In this document: positions 33,278 to 45,377 of the stretch, one piece after another
Numbering within the stretch: the first letter of the stretch is position 1
Layout: each line of letters begins with the position of its first letter
Assembly: GCA_018466975.1 (NCBI GenBank)
Contig: CM031559.1
Location: 992,001-1,056,000 of the forward strand
Origin: Sparassis latifolia
Taxonomy: Eukaryota; Basidiomycota; Agaricomycetes; Polyporales; Sparassidaceae
Reading direction: 5' to 3'
Length of the DNA: 64,000 nt
Translations under genes and position numbers: made by a program
Notes under the pieces: model-generated
Told to the model about the DNA's origin: nothing
What the model saw: the letters and a program-made list of their open reading frames with translations, nothing else
Databases searched by the model: none

Positions 33278-33796
33278 GGATTAGTCTATTCAGAAACCCC
33301 CCCTGCTTTTGGTAATTTCGTGATGGCTCTGAAAAAATTCGAAGACGCTCACCTGTCAATGTTTACCAGCGGTCTCCCGGGTCCGCTGTCGAACTCAGCG
33401 AGGGCGCACACATTCGCCGCGCGCTGGCGTGCGTCGGTGTCTCCGATGTCATTCATCGGGTGCCGCTTATCGCCTATTGCGTCGAGTAGTGGTGTCCCAT
33501 TGTTGTTAAGGTGAGATGAAAAGGCTTTGTATCAAGTGGGCATCTTGACACACAGAACCAAAGAGATAGCACACACCAAAATTCGGCGGCTGGTCATTGC
33601 TCATCGTCTCCAATGACGATGCGGACGCGGTCCGCCCTGTCAAGGACGCGCGGTACTCGGTGTCAATGGTTGGCGCCGTCGTTGGCGTCAATTGATCTTT
33701 TTTTGATGGTATTTCCATCTTCGCATTTTTCTCTTCAGCGGTTCCGGGGGAAGGTGGGTTTATTTTCCCCCGGGGGGTTTCTAAATAGACTAATCC
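33278..33796. mobile_element. 519-bp non-autonomous TIR element with 9-bp target-site duplication
   Basis: The element starts GGATTAGTCTATTCAGAAAC and ends with the reverse complement, giving 25-bp terminal inverted repeats with one mismatch. It is flanked by the direct repeat CGTACTTGG at 33269-33277 and 33797-33805. A 9-bp duplication is typical of Mutator-like (MULE) elements; hAT elements make 8. No transposase fits inside, so it needs a helper elsewhere. It contains a piece of an intron-bearing gene on the minus strand, as in Pack-MULEs. Confidence 0.85.
33353..33718 (-). pseudogene. Gene fragment captured in the TIR element
   Basis: The ATG at 33718 gives MEIPSKKDQLTPTTAPTIDT and continues to DQPPNFG. 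A donor GTGTGTGC near 33569 and an AAAG acceptor near 33520 join in frame to FSSHLNNNGTPLLDAIGDKR, then HPMNDIGDTDARQRAANVCA and PGRPLVNID, where another donor (GTGAGCG) follows at 33352. The element ends before a next exon could be reached. It thus looks like two exons of a host gene with their splice sites. The parent family is not recognised. Confidence 0.55.
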
Positions 33797-33805
33797 CGTA
33801 CTTGG

Positions 33806-34319
33806 TCACATATGGTATTCCAAGCAGTCTCTGTACGAGAGCTGAGAAAAAAAAGTATATATCACTTGAACCCTCCCTGGGCACAGTACGTACCGCCAGA
33901 TCCTCCGTTCTCCGTAGCCTAATTGTCCGAGAGCTTCGCAGGAGAAACTTCCCTCTCTTCACTCGTCGTCTCGCAGTGTCCGGAGAGGCAGCCGGTGTGG
34001 GCACGAGCGTGGGGGATCCTTCTGTCTGGTCGGAAAACAACAGAGGCAGTCCTTGAATACACTGCTCGGGGGCGGTCTGGGACCACCACCTGTATTCAAT
34101 AGCCAACCCGGACTCCCTCCGTCCTCAGGAAGCTCTGCCTCGAGGATGAACCCGTTGCAGGCCTTATGTCGAGCGTGGCCCTGACGCAATTCAGCGATGC
34201 AAATAGTTCCTCGCCTATAGACTCACGATGTAGCGCGTATTTTCCCAGAAACTCCCCGATGCGAAGCTAAAGACATTTCTGCGGAAAAATTTGCCGCTTG
34301 AACACGTACTATAAGCTGC
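33806..34319. other. Gap after the TIR element
   Basis: Minus-strand frame 34106-33735 runs through the TIR and is judged chance. Nothing else was recognised. Confidence 0.35.
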
Positions 34320-35430
34320 ATGGTCCTATTGGCGTATTTCGTCTTCTGGAAGGAGCCCGAGCACTACAAACTACGAACTCACGGTGCCGTACTCTCGGAC
34401 AGTCGTTGGACACGCTGCGCAGGACTTGCTTGGAAATTTCTGGAGGAACGTTTGGGTGTGCAAGCTGTGGTAAGCGTCGTCTCGAGCTATCTTCTAGCGC
34501 TATGCGACATCCGACCGACCTTCTTTTGGACTTTCACGATGTCTATCCTTGGTCTACGCTCTTAGCGTGTTTTTTCAGTCCTCGATGAATTGGCAGCATT
34601 GCCTGTAGGGCGCGGGATCCTCGTGTATGACGGGATGGCCTGCGACCTGGGGTATGTATCACTCATGTTCATGAATATTCCATTGCTTTTGTGCTGCCAC
34701 GAAAGTTGTGTACGGTCAATTTGTCAAAGAAGGATGAGACCGATGGTATAAAAGACGACAAGCCACGGTAAGAGAGCAGGTGTTCCAGTCTTCCTACCTG
34801 GAAGAAAGAATGGATCTCATGCGGAAACCTTGGGTGCTTGAGCACTGGAGGGTCTACAACACGCGGACCGGTGTTGAACGTCGATGACTCAGATCACAGG
34901 GCGAAGATGAGGGCGATCAAGGAGAGGTTATGCGGGCATGGGCGTGGTACAGCCGCTGCGGCAGGGGCGGAGACGGGGGTAGAATACTGCAGAACGGTTC
35001 TATCGCTGTTTTCATAGGTGCTCCGGTTCCACCACACTACGTGGCAGCAAAGACAGGTGAGTCGTGCTGGCGAGAGGAGTAAATGTACATTGACGGTCGG
35101 AAATCTACGCAGCTATCGACTCCGAGGGCTTCACCAAGTCGCTCGTTGCAAGACTGGATCCGGAGTGGGATATCAAGGTGGAGTCGCTCTGCAACGTCCT
35201 TATAATATAGTCAGACCTGATCGCCGCACACAAGGTCACGGTCATCGATCCTGGCGATTTCAATATCGGCTCACTGGGCGTAGCACGGTGCGCCTGCCAG
35301 CACATGCGTATACCAGGCCAGGTGGGGCACCAGCACTCACATTCCTGATGCAGCCGAACTTGAAGCTTGAAGCTGCCCCGGCCGGGGATGCGACAATGTG
35401 GCAAGGGACGCCGTGATCGTGAATGGCCCC
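34320..35430 (+). CDS. Unrecognised gene or gene fragments
   Basis: Several well-formed pieces occur in one direction. An ATG at 34320 starts MVLLAYFVFWKEPEHYKLRT, which runs to LEERLGVQAV and splices (GTAAGCG to TTTCAG) into LDELAALPVGRGILVYDGMA. Further pieces near 34795-34880 read SSYLEERMDLMRKPWVLEHW. Near 35110-35200 the reading is IDSEGFTKSLVARLDPEWDI, then near 35220 LIAAHKVTVIDPGDFNIGSL. In-frame stops between pieces could not all be removed with good introns. It may be one multi-exon gene, two genes or a decayed one. A TATA-like TATAAAAG occurs near 34746. No family is recognised. Confidence 0.3.
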
Positions 35431-35673
35431 AACGAGACGATAGACAAGTATGAGTCTTCGTCAGAGGGGCTTTGTAAAAATGCAGTACATAGTAGAGTTA
35501 ACAGATGTTTTTCTAAGCCATGAAGATATGTAGCCTCTGTGCGCGAGATCTCACTGGCCCACAGAGATTCGGGGGCCAGCCTGTTGGTGTCACGTGGAGC
35601 GTGCACGCTCGCGGTTGTGGCGCGCATCATAACTTGAACTTACCTACGTTCAACCTCACCTCCTTCCAGCATT

Positions 35674-38600
35674 ATGTCTCTGAATCGTGCAGAATCTCTG
35701 TCTTTCACCTCTTCATCCTCTCGAAGTGATAAGTCTACCGCCTCAGACACACTGGAGCTAGTCGATGACCCATACACGCGAGAACAGCACAAGGTGTTCG
35801 GCGCGGAAGTGCTCAAGATGTGCAAACATCTTGGCGTCACGTCGGAATTGGTGCAAAGCAATTATTTCTCTGCTGCAGTTCTTTTAAATCAAATCTTGTC
35901 CCAATGCAAAGAGGATGTGATTCCACAAGCTGCCGACATCCCCTTCCTGGTGAACTTGTGCCAGCAGAACGACAAGTTGCGCATTGAACTTGCTAAAACA
36001 GTGAGAGATGAAGACTTCTCCAGGATTCTGTGCATGAGTACGTTTTGATATGCGTCCTATTCTGCAATTGAACACGCGTCTTAAGACTCAGCGTTCAGAG
36101 ATGCTGCGTCGAACAAAGCCAACTACCAGTGGAGCAAATCCGCGTTTTTATTCTATCACGATGCAAAGTCAGTGAATCATTCCTGTAATTACCTACATTT
36201 TCTAATAATTACTGTGCTTTCATCCAGAGCAAGGTGAACCACGTATCACTGTCTACGCTTTGAAGGCCTGCTGATGTATATGGCTAGCAACAATGGCCGC
36301 ATGGTATAGTCCTTACATTGGCAACGCGCATGTAGCGCTTTTGGATGCCATCAAAGAGATGAATCGCACTCGCGGGGACCAGGGGTATGCTAACTACGTC
36401 CCCATTATTCAGAGCTCGGGAACTGGGAAATCACGAGTTGTAGATCAGCTGGCTAGTCTTGTTTTCACCCTTCCATTCAACGTCCGAGAGGAGAATGTTA
36501 AAAGTGGTGAGGGTCTTTGCTATTGTACATGTCCAACTCACAGACGATACACAACAGGGCACCCCTTCCCACACCCTGATGATGCTATCCGCGCTCATCT
36601 CCTCGATGTCTGCAGCAACTCGCCGAAAGAATCGGAGTGGTTCAAATTGGATGTGGTTGCTGCATATGTCAAGTTTTTTGAGCAGCTGTTCATCGTGGTA
36701 CGTGAACATCTTGACCAAAGGATGCCACACTACCGCAAGAAGTACAAGTCATCTCGGGAGCTCGCGGCAGCCTGGCGAGAATATCTCAACACACAGCAAG
36801 ACTCTGTAGAAGTCAATGGCCAGAGAGAAGTTCTTTACAGCGATGTTGTTTCGGTAAGTTCATGCTTCTGTAACGTTCCTGAATAATCACTTATACGGCG
36901 ATGTAGCGGCTCGAAAAACGTGAGCCTGCGGGAATCGGGAAGAATCTCAAAGACCACGCTCAAAATGCCATCCAACAAGGCCAAGCATTGGTAGAGACGG
37001 TTAATCGGCTCACGAATCGGCAACCGGAACGACATGATCTACGAATCGTGTTGTATTTCGACGAGGCGCACTCACTATCAGATGCTTACATTGGAGAGAC
37101 GAACCGCTACGACGCATTATGCAGTGCGTTGAATCAGCTGAGAACATTGCCCATCTTTTGCATCACACTCTCGACGAACTCCAACCTCACCAAGTTTTCC
37201 CCTCCGCAGAAGAGACACCATTCGGCTCGCGTAGTCGAAGGGTTGAGCGATCCTCTTCAGCCTCCATATACGGAGCTACCTTTTGATTGCTTGCCAGAGG
37301 GCAAACCTATCCTTGGCACCAAGGAGAAGACTCTTGCTGAAGTTGCCGATATTGGATTTATGGCCATGTTTGGCCGACCTCTGTGAGCGCTATTCATTCA
37401 TGCGGATTTTAAGCCGATCTGAGCTCTGTTTGCAGCTGGAGTGCGCAACTTCGAGGCGGTGTTGAGAAGAAGTGGCTGTTGGAGCTCGCACGGATGAAGC
37501 TGATGGGCATGGAAAAATACACCGAGGACATTGACCAGAGCAAGCGTGGTCTTCTGGCTGCCCTCAGCACACGCTTACTTCTAGATTTTGAGCCAACGCG
37601 AGAAGTCTCTCGAAGCATGGAGGCACAATTGGTTGAAGCGAATATGCGCATAGCATACAGTGTTCCCAAACACCGTGAATACGTTCGATCAGGATGCCCA
37701 TCGGAGCCAATTCTAGCCGAAGCTGCTGCCCAAGCAATGAACGAACTGAAACGAACGGTGCCCGAACAGCTCGCGGACTTCGTCGTTGATGGTCTTATCG
37801 GGAAAGGAGAGAAAGGAGAACTCGTAATGCGACTTCTTCTCGTGCAAGCCTACGACAAAGCGGCGAAGAAGACTTGCGAGCGCGACCAAGTTGATCTATC
37901 CTTCAGCCGGTCTGTGCATCTCTTCGATTTCCTGGAAGCCTTGTTCGGCCCGAAGAATTTGAAAAATTTGAAACAGAGCTGTCCCGACAACGACTCTCGC
38001 GGAAAGAAGTTTGAAGACGCGTTCAAGCACGCGCAGGTGCGCTTCACCCACTTCGCGAGGAACGGTGACGAGAGCTCGTCGACCTCTTATGGAGCGTACG
38101 CCGCGGTCGTGCGTGGAATGGCTATCCAGTGCTCGACGAACCAGGACGTGATCGATTGTATCGTGCCCGTAGTTATTCAAGACGATAAGCTGTGCGAGAA
38201 AATTATGTCGGGAATTCTGATTCAAGTACGCAACAAGGAGAGGAGGGAGGTCATCGTTGTCGACGAGGCGACCATTCGACATGGCAAAGGATTTTTCCCC
38301 AAGGGTCGCAGGGTGGACGATAGGCCATACATAACAATCTCTATGCAATTGGGAGTGCAGACCAAGGCTTCGAAGACGGCACTATCCCAAACTCCAAACG
38401 CTTCTGCAGACAAGGGCAGGAAGGGCGTACTTTCCACACCTTCCCGCTTCACCGTTCAGGGCCGATCGCCTCACCACAAAAGAGGCGTACATCCCCGCTA
38501 CCCTATCAGCGTCATCGGATATTCAAAGAAAGTGTTCGATATGGTCGACAACAAGCATCATTATGCGGTCCTTCTGGGTGGCAGAGATCTCCTAGACGAA

Positions 38601-38831
38601 CATCCGCGACAAGCTGATGTTTATCTCACGTTTGTTCGCCGCCTCAAGCCATACTGGAAAGTTGGGTCACATTGTTATGATTGGATTGACGAGAAGGAGC
38701 TTAACCCGGCGAGAGTCCAAGAGGAAGAGGTTCCCGATGAGGAAACGTTCCTGGTCGGAGAAGACGCCGTCGCGGAACAAACGGGCATGATTGGGGAAGA
38801 CGCCCTTGAGGAGAATGATCCATTTGCTTGA
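35674..38831 (+). CDS. Large P-loop NTPase of the agaricomycete Crinkler-like type
   Basis: Exon 1 (ATG 35674 to 36037) begins with a Ser-rich start and a helical part; exon 2 starts at 36092. The main body begins near 36290: WYSPYIGNAHVALLDAIKEM, Walker A IIQSSGTGKSRVVDQLASLV (about 36404-36460), LPFNVR, then an intron that removes 36510-36559, giving SGHPFPHPDDAIRAHLLD. After an intron at about 36853-36906 come Walker B VLYFDEAHSL (about 37048-37080) and sensor-like CITLSTNSN. The last exon, from about 37437, is a helical region of some 460 residues ending NDPFA at 38831. Such NTPases are greatly expanded in Agaricomycetes and resemble the NTPase part of Crinkler proteins; the C-terminal part was not recognised as a nuclease. 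The stretch 36165-36300 cannot be read without a frame change, so the gene may be broken there or start downstream. Confidence 0.65.
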
Positions 38832-39436
38832 TAAACTGAGTACGATCTTTGGGCCTCTCCAAGTATTTTTTCGCCTTCTGGCTTGTTGTGTTCACTGTTC
38901 CTGTTTAGCTACACTGTGGATGTATTTGTATCAATGTAGACCAGATTCCGAGACGAGCGATCTCACTGAGGTTGATATAAGTCTTCGCAGGCTTCGCTCG
39001 TTTACAAGTTGGAATGTGTGGATCAAGTGTGAAGATTACCAATCCTCTGTTACTGCAGTGATTACTTGCTTAGCATTGAAGATGGCGATGCCCGACGTCA
39101 AAGGTCACATTTGGGTTGAGTGAAAGGGAACTGCAGTAAAATCTGCAAAATCATCCGCCAGGCGGCCAGCTCATCAAAGTGCCTGGCAACCTTTGAGAAC
39201 AAGGGCGCTCCGAAGCACAGTATACGAAATCCCATCAAGAACCTCCAACCCAACGTGAACTTCATCAGCAAGCCAATTATGTGGCATAGATATACGATAC
39301 AGCGCACAGCATGCTTCCAAGTCCCGACCACCAGACCCAAGGGACAGTATCAACGTTCAGGCTTGCTTCATTGGGCAGATCTAGATGACGGATCGAAGTT
39401 GTGCGTCGGGCAGCGGCTAGTTGTAGGGCGGCGACC
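38832..39436. other. Gap between the NTPase gene and Ind1
   Basis: 605 bases. A minus-strand frame (39340-39098) lacks an ATG and splice partners. Nothing else was recognised. Confidence 0.4.
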
Positions 39437-40736
39437 ATGTCGTCTCCGTCCGCCATCCTCCGGCGCTACTTTGCAACCTCTGCACGCGTGAGGCACAATA
39501 ACCCGCTGGTGAGCAAATGTGAAGACTATTATGCTTTTCTGTTGCCATACCTTGACACAAGGCTTGAGTACAGGGTCTGCCCAACCGAGGACTGCCGCCG
39601 CAAATCCCGAGGAGAGGAGGGCCTATACAGAAGCGGTCGCTTCCTCATGTGAAGAAAGTTATTGCGGTAGCCAGTGGAAAGGGTGGAGTGGGAAAGAGCA
39701 CGGTTGCAGGTATGCCAGCAACCCAAACAAATACCACCTGCTGATGCATGCCCAGTCAATCTTGCGTTCTCGCTCGCAATGTCCAAGAACTCGGGGCTTA
39801 GTGGGCGACCTAGAGTGGGCATTCTTGACTTGGACATCTTTGGACCTTCCGTACCAAAACTCATGGGTCTCGAGAGTGCGAATGAACCTCTTCTTACTGC
39901 CGGTACGTTCATTACATCCATTTGTCGAATCAAACCTTGACAAGCACATATAGCGGGCGCGATTATTCCTCTCCGGAACCATGGGCTCCCTTGCATGTCG
40001 ATGGGCTTTCTTCTTCCCCGCCCAGCTGGTGCAGAGTCAAGCGCGGATACCCCGGTCGTATGGCGCGGCCTGATGGTGCAAAAAGCGGTGCAGCAGCTAC
40101 TCTTCGACGTGGATTGGAGAGACAATGAAGGTGGACCTGGGCTTGATGTGCTTGTCATTGATATGCCTCCTGGCACAGGTGACGTCCCGCTAACACTAGG
40201 GCAGTTGGTAAATGTCGATGGTGACTAGCGTCGTCCACTAATGCGGCGTTGTCCTGATAATGCTGATATTTATTGCCGGATACAGGCGCTGTGATTGTAT
40301 CGACACCTCAAGATGTTGCACTGACAGATGTGCGCAAGGGTGTTTCCATGTTCCAGAAAATTTCCGTACCTGTGCGTTTTCATATTCCATATCCTTAATC
40401 CCGCTTTATCTCTACCCCCATGTAGCTCTTCTTGAAGTACTTAATTTTCCCAACTAGATCATTGGCCTACTCCTGAACCAGTCACACTTTATATGCCCCT
40501 CATGTGCCACCTCGCACTACCTCTTCGGCCCTCCCAAATCCTTCCGCGCAACTGCTACTCGCCTTGGCGTCGATGTACTCGGAGAGCTCCCTCTAGTCCC
40601 GGGAGTGAGCAGTGGCGGCGATAAAGGTATCCCGTATGCCCTGGCGAGCGCAGACGCTGTACCGGACGGAGGAAGAGAGCAGTGGCTGGCGACGATGGAT
40701 GATATTGCTTCGCGCGTTTGGCAGTCTTTAAAGTAG
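39437..40736 (+). CDS. IND1: Mitochondrial Fe-S scaffold P-loop protein Ind1 (NUBPL, Mrp family)
   Basis: The ATG at 39437 gives [20 protein letters not shown], an amphipathic targeting peptide. An intron follows NPL; the next exon reads [20 protein letters not shown], then [20 protein letters not shown], the deviant Walker A of the Mrp/NBP35 group. Later come [60 protein letters not shown] (Walker B), [20 protein letters not shown] and the cluster-binding CPSC motif ([15 protein letters not shown]). The gene ends VWQSLK at 40736. Ind1 supplies iron-sulfur clusters for assembly of respiratory complex I. Targeting signal, CPxC and all NTPase motifs are present. It differs from cytosolic Nbp35/Cfd1 by the leader and by lacking the N-terminal cysteine cluster of Nbp35. 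Confidence 0.9.
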
Positions 40737-40931
40737 AGGTAATGCCGGATAGGCGTGCTTACATCATTTATGCCTGTTATGTGCAAGTGACATCTCTTTG
40801 CAACAGAGTATCCATATTATCTGAGTGAGGTCCGAAGATAATTTCAGCCCGGGTAGCCGCACGACGCCGGGGAGGAGTCAGAAGACCAGTTTAGTAGGTG
40901 CTGAATCTCGACAAGAATACATAGGGATACG

Positions 40932-43900
40932 TTAAACTTGAACAATGATTCCCTTAATCAAGCCGTATCCCAGCCGCTTGATCTCACTCAAGACAGCATT
41001 CTCGTTGAGGACAACGAGAGACTTGTCTTTGTCTTTCGACTTTTCAGGGTCCTAACGCCCGATATCAGTCATATCAGCCGAGGATGTTCGAGAGGATTCG
41101 CGCGAACTCGCCTGTCGGACTGAGATACTGGAGTACCCTCCCAGAACCTTGAATGGCCTAGGATTTTTCAAGGTGGGCATCAACACCGCGCCAAATCGAT
41201 TGCCTCCCAAAGGGTCGTGGAACAACATGAGTGTGTCCTTATAGATGCGCTGCAAGCCAAGTTAAGTCTGAGTGAGCGGGCTTTCGTAGACGATAGAATG
41301 ATATACCTTGAGGTCATCATATAGCAACTGCGCAGGATCGAATCCGGGAAGAACGGTTCTTGCATCATCCGTTGCCTGGACATTGGCGTATTTACCCTTC
41401 CGCACCCACGCGTTTGCATCTGCGGCGATGTTTTGGGCATATCTGGGCAGGATCGAGGGCTCGAGATCGACAATGAAGTCGTAGTGCTCTAGCGGGTGGG
41501 TAAATAGTGTCTGCCCGTGAACGTACGTCAGTAACGGAAAGGAAGTGCAAAACAAACGAGCGCGAACCTTCACGTCGAACTGGTTGCCCTCGATTCCTTG
41601 CAGACACTCCCAAGTAGCCCTGGCAATGGCATTTATGCGTCTTGCGACGATAGCGTCCGGTCCAGACGATGTCCAGATATGACCCTCAGGATCCAGCTCA
41701 GTTGTGACAGTCCAGACACCCGCACGCGCCCCTGCGGCGACGGTGATAGAAGGCTCCTCGACATCGCCACCCTCTGCAGTGCTGCCATAGAGTGGCACGA
41801 ACGACCCGTTCGCCCATTGCCAGTCCTTTAACATCTCAATTACTTGCGCGAAACCGCGCTCCTTCGTCCCGGGAACGGTCCTATGGTTCGCTGTGGACTC
41901 TTCGAGTACGTTCTTGCCGTTTCGGAGAAAGATAGATGCGCACAGTAGCTCTACCACTTCCTCGCTGACGTGGCCGTGCAAGAGCCAATGTGATGCAAAC
42001 CATCGCTTGACCAGCCTCACTGTTCCGGCGAAGGCGGAGAAGCGATGGGATAAAGCAGCGATTGCCCGATGGTGGCGAGGGGAGTGGATAAATCGACGAC
42101 GATATATCTCCTGAGCTTCTTGAGCCGCTCGCCGTTCCGTTCCATCCAAGCCAGTCTCGCGCTTCAAGTGCTTCGGAACGTGGGGTTTGTCATCAATGAG
42201 TTTCTCCAACAGTGTCGCTTCGCGATCATGCCATATCCGCGCAGTAAAGGCCCATCCTTCCGGAGTGAGAACCTCAAGTTGCGCCTGATCCTGGATTTCC
42301 GAAGAGATGACGCCATCTCCAGTAACAACTGCTGCCTTCATTCCCTTGTTCGCAGTCATGAGGGCAGTCGCGAGCCGTTCCAAGAACGCCAGCTTGATTT
42401 TTTGGATCCCGCGCAAATCATCAGGCCAGCGACCAGACTTCTCGAACTCGAGGATCAGTTCCATAGGTGCTACATAGTGTGCACATTGAGGGAATACAGA
42501 GAGTGAAGATGCGGGAACAGCGGCGGGACTGAACACGCTGGTATATCGCAGCAACTCTGTGATGGGGCTCACAGTGAGGATTCCCAGCGGCAATTCTTTG
42601 TCCAGTGTTTTGACCGTTTTAACGAAGTTATCAAAGGCCGTCATGGCAGCCTTGTAACCGACTGATGCATTCGCTGCTCTGTACAACGATGCGACCGACT
42701 CCGGAAGCCTTAGTACATCGTCGAATTGCGCCTGCCATGTGTGCACAGTGTCGTCTGGAATACCACAGTGGCGTTGCAGAAGGTGACGAATAATGAACGA
42801 GGGTATGTGCGTCCGCTCGTCTGCGCTGCCAACTGCCCACACGACACTTTCAACGATGCTACCATCCTTGAAGCGTCTTAATTCTGCCTTTTCGCCCCAG
42901 AAGTCCCGGAACTCTTGAGCTGCGGCACTGTCTCGCTCTGCCGCTGTAGGCCCGTGGTCAACTAGACGGAAAGCGTGTTCGGTATCGAGAATGATACCGA
43001 TGTAGATGGTCGCGGAGTTGGCAGGTTGAGCCTGTGATGCTGGTCTGAGCTGAGAGGATGGATGGAGGAGGGCAATGGCTTTTGCTCGGTTCCCAAGGCC
43101 TCGCCGAACCACTGAGATCAGAGTCGCGAGCAAGGCATTGTATGCTGAACCATTCTCCAGATGGTCTTGTGGATGGGAACGATGAAGCTTTGCGGAAGAG
43201 ACGTCCACCCTGTGAAAAGGTCAAAAGGAGATCGTCACTGAACGTCAGCTTATACGGACCTAGTGATGACATCAAAGCGCGTGGACAGCGCACGTTGCTC
43301 CTTCAAGAAGACGGACTGGAACGCATCGTCGGACATGGTAGAAGACTCGAGTATTTCCAGAGTCAGCTGGGCATCGTATTTGAGCTAGAACAAAATTGTG
43401 CTCGCATCAATCATGACAAGAACTGACTCAGTGCAATGAGATAACAGACCATATCTAGTGAGCACAGGGGAACACCAGCTAACAAGTTGACCATAGAACT
43501 GGAATCTACGAACACTGCCTCGTGTGACTCATAGTCGTGCGTCGGATACTGATTGGTAAGAAATGAGAACTGGTACATATCAAGATACGCAAAGTGAGAC
43601 CAACCCGATGGCCATTCTTGGTCTTCAAGAAAATGTGTTCTTCGCTGAAGTCATGTCTCGCTGAAATACAATGAATAGTCTTTCCCGAGAAATTAGAATC
43701 AGGATACAGACACAAGAAGTCCAATGCAGCCTTGAACATCTGATACGAGCTGAGGTTCTTTCCCAGCGGCTTTCTCTTCGTTAAAGACTTCCCGAAGCCA
43801 GTGGTTGATGGTTCTTCGCCACTGACCAATAACTCCAGGAGCGACGCCCACCATATTCCCTTCCCCTCAAAACCTCTGATACAAAACCGATTTCCGACAC

Positions 43901-45272
43901 CATAACCTCGCTGATTCGCCCACACGCGGAGCAGAGTGAGCGCATCGGTGAAGGCCGGCACAGACTCTTGGAGCGAATGCATCGAAAGAAAATGCACTTT
44001 CGGGGTCATGGACAGCAGTATGGCTGTGTTGTATAAGGGCGTCGGAATATCCTTCGAGGCATCATCGGACGTGCGTATGTTTGACCTAGAGGGCGCAAGC
44101 CGTTGGAGAGGAATTGGACTTGAGTTGGGGAGCATTGGGACTATGCGTATCTGAGCATTGAGTTTGGAAAGACCTTCCGAAGACTCGTCTGCAGTGCTTC
44201 GATTTAACGACAGTCGAACAGTGGAAACAACCGATTTTACCTAACTTTGGTCGCATGACCAGTGTGGTAAGCCGAGGATCGGCCCCGACAGATTCATACG
44301 ACACGTTGACGGTAAAGCCGCTGTTCTTGTCTGCTACTGATGCAGCGATGACAGCCAAGTAATAGGCACGCTTGTGGAAGTAACGACTGTGGAGATAATC
44401 CTTTTCCTGGAAGAGGGTCTAGGACATGGTGAATAGCGTGCCGGAAATAGGGTCCTTCAGAGTTACCTCAGGCATAGCTACAGCTATGTCAACGTTGTAT
44501 GGATTGCCATCCTTTGCCTTCACGCTGGTCTTCAGTGCCCAGCTCCCTACCAACAAGATTTCGCTTGGTTTTTCAAAAGATACCTTCCAATTCGTATCTT
44601 CAGTAGGGAGGGGAAGAGGGTAAGGTACAGCTATACCCTTCTTGAGCAAATCGCGAGATGCAACAATCGGATGTTGTGGTGGGATGGACGGAAGTGCGTT
44701 GAAGAAAGTGTGCAGGGACAAGAGGAAGCGATCGAGCGGTGTCGAGCGTTTATACCTCGGACGAATGCTAGGAAGAATGGCATCGATCTGGTATTCGAAG
44801 TATTCACGGCATACCGCAACGGCAGCTGCTTAGCAAGTTCAGTAGAGTAGAGGGCCATATGAAGCTTACCTGTAGTTTGAATGAAGTCGACCTGTACAGG
44901 TCCGTCGCATCCTTGATGTCCCGCAGCTCCTCTCCCTTCGGAGGTTTCTGCGGGTGGGTCCCGGTATGCAACCCAGAGTGTTCAGTGCCCTGGCCTTCCC
45001 CGGCCTTCGTGCCATTGAGGCCAGCCCATTCCTGGTCAGTTTGTTCAGATTCGCTACCCTCTTCCTCGCCAGAGTCTACAGAAAGACTTCCGGCACCGTC
45101 AACATCGTCCGTCGGTTCGTCACGGCTTTCTGTCTCGTTAAGACCTTCTCCTGGACTAGTATGTGGACGCTATCAATCATTCAGCGCGGAATCAAACAAC
45201 TCCTTGGAAGCCCCGCACCTTTTCTGGGTGTCGACCAGCATCATTCCTCTTCCTTTTGCGGTCCACAGACAT
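40932..45272 (-). CDS. UTP22: SSU processome subunit Utp22 (Nrap family)
   Basis: The ATG at 45272 gives MSVDRKRKRNDAGRHPEK, then an acidic region (SGEEEGSESEQTDQEW). Nrap landmarks follow in order: GEELRDIKDATDLYRSTSFK, SIRPRYKRSTPLDRFLLSLH, KPSEILLVGSWALKTSVKAK, PYNVDIAVAMPE, ALTLLRVWANQRGYGVGNRF, KGIWWASLLELLVSGEE, then on the long exon of about 43205-41570 IYIGIILDTEHAFRLVDHGP, RRFKDGSIVESVVWAVGSAD, SHRFSAFAGTVRLVKRWFAS and VEEPSITVAAGARAG. Near 41250-41115 the text is LMLFHDPLGGNRFGAVLMPT. The last exon reads DPEKSKDKDKSLVVLNENAV and LSEIKRLGYGLIKGIIVQV. The last intron may use a GC donor (GCGAGT). Utp22 acts with Rrp7 in early 40S assembly. It is a tRNA-nucleotidyltransferase-like fold without catalysis. 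Confidence 0.92.
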
Positions 45273-45377
45273 GGTTGCCAGAACCTATGAGCGTTTGTCT
45301 GCAGCCAGGCCTGCCAGACGAAAAATGTATTCCGGATTTGGACAAGTTCCCACCGTGACCCCGGGCCGCCACCGGCA

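Noticed and set aside
41262..41330. Apparent Utp22 C terminus ending SPLTQT
   Set aside because: A GT-AG intron begins after DLK, and the next exon RIYKDTLMLFHD continues the family sequence.
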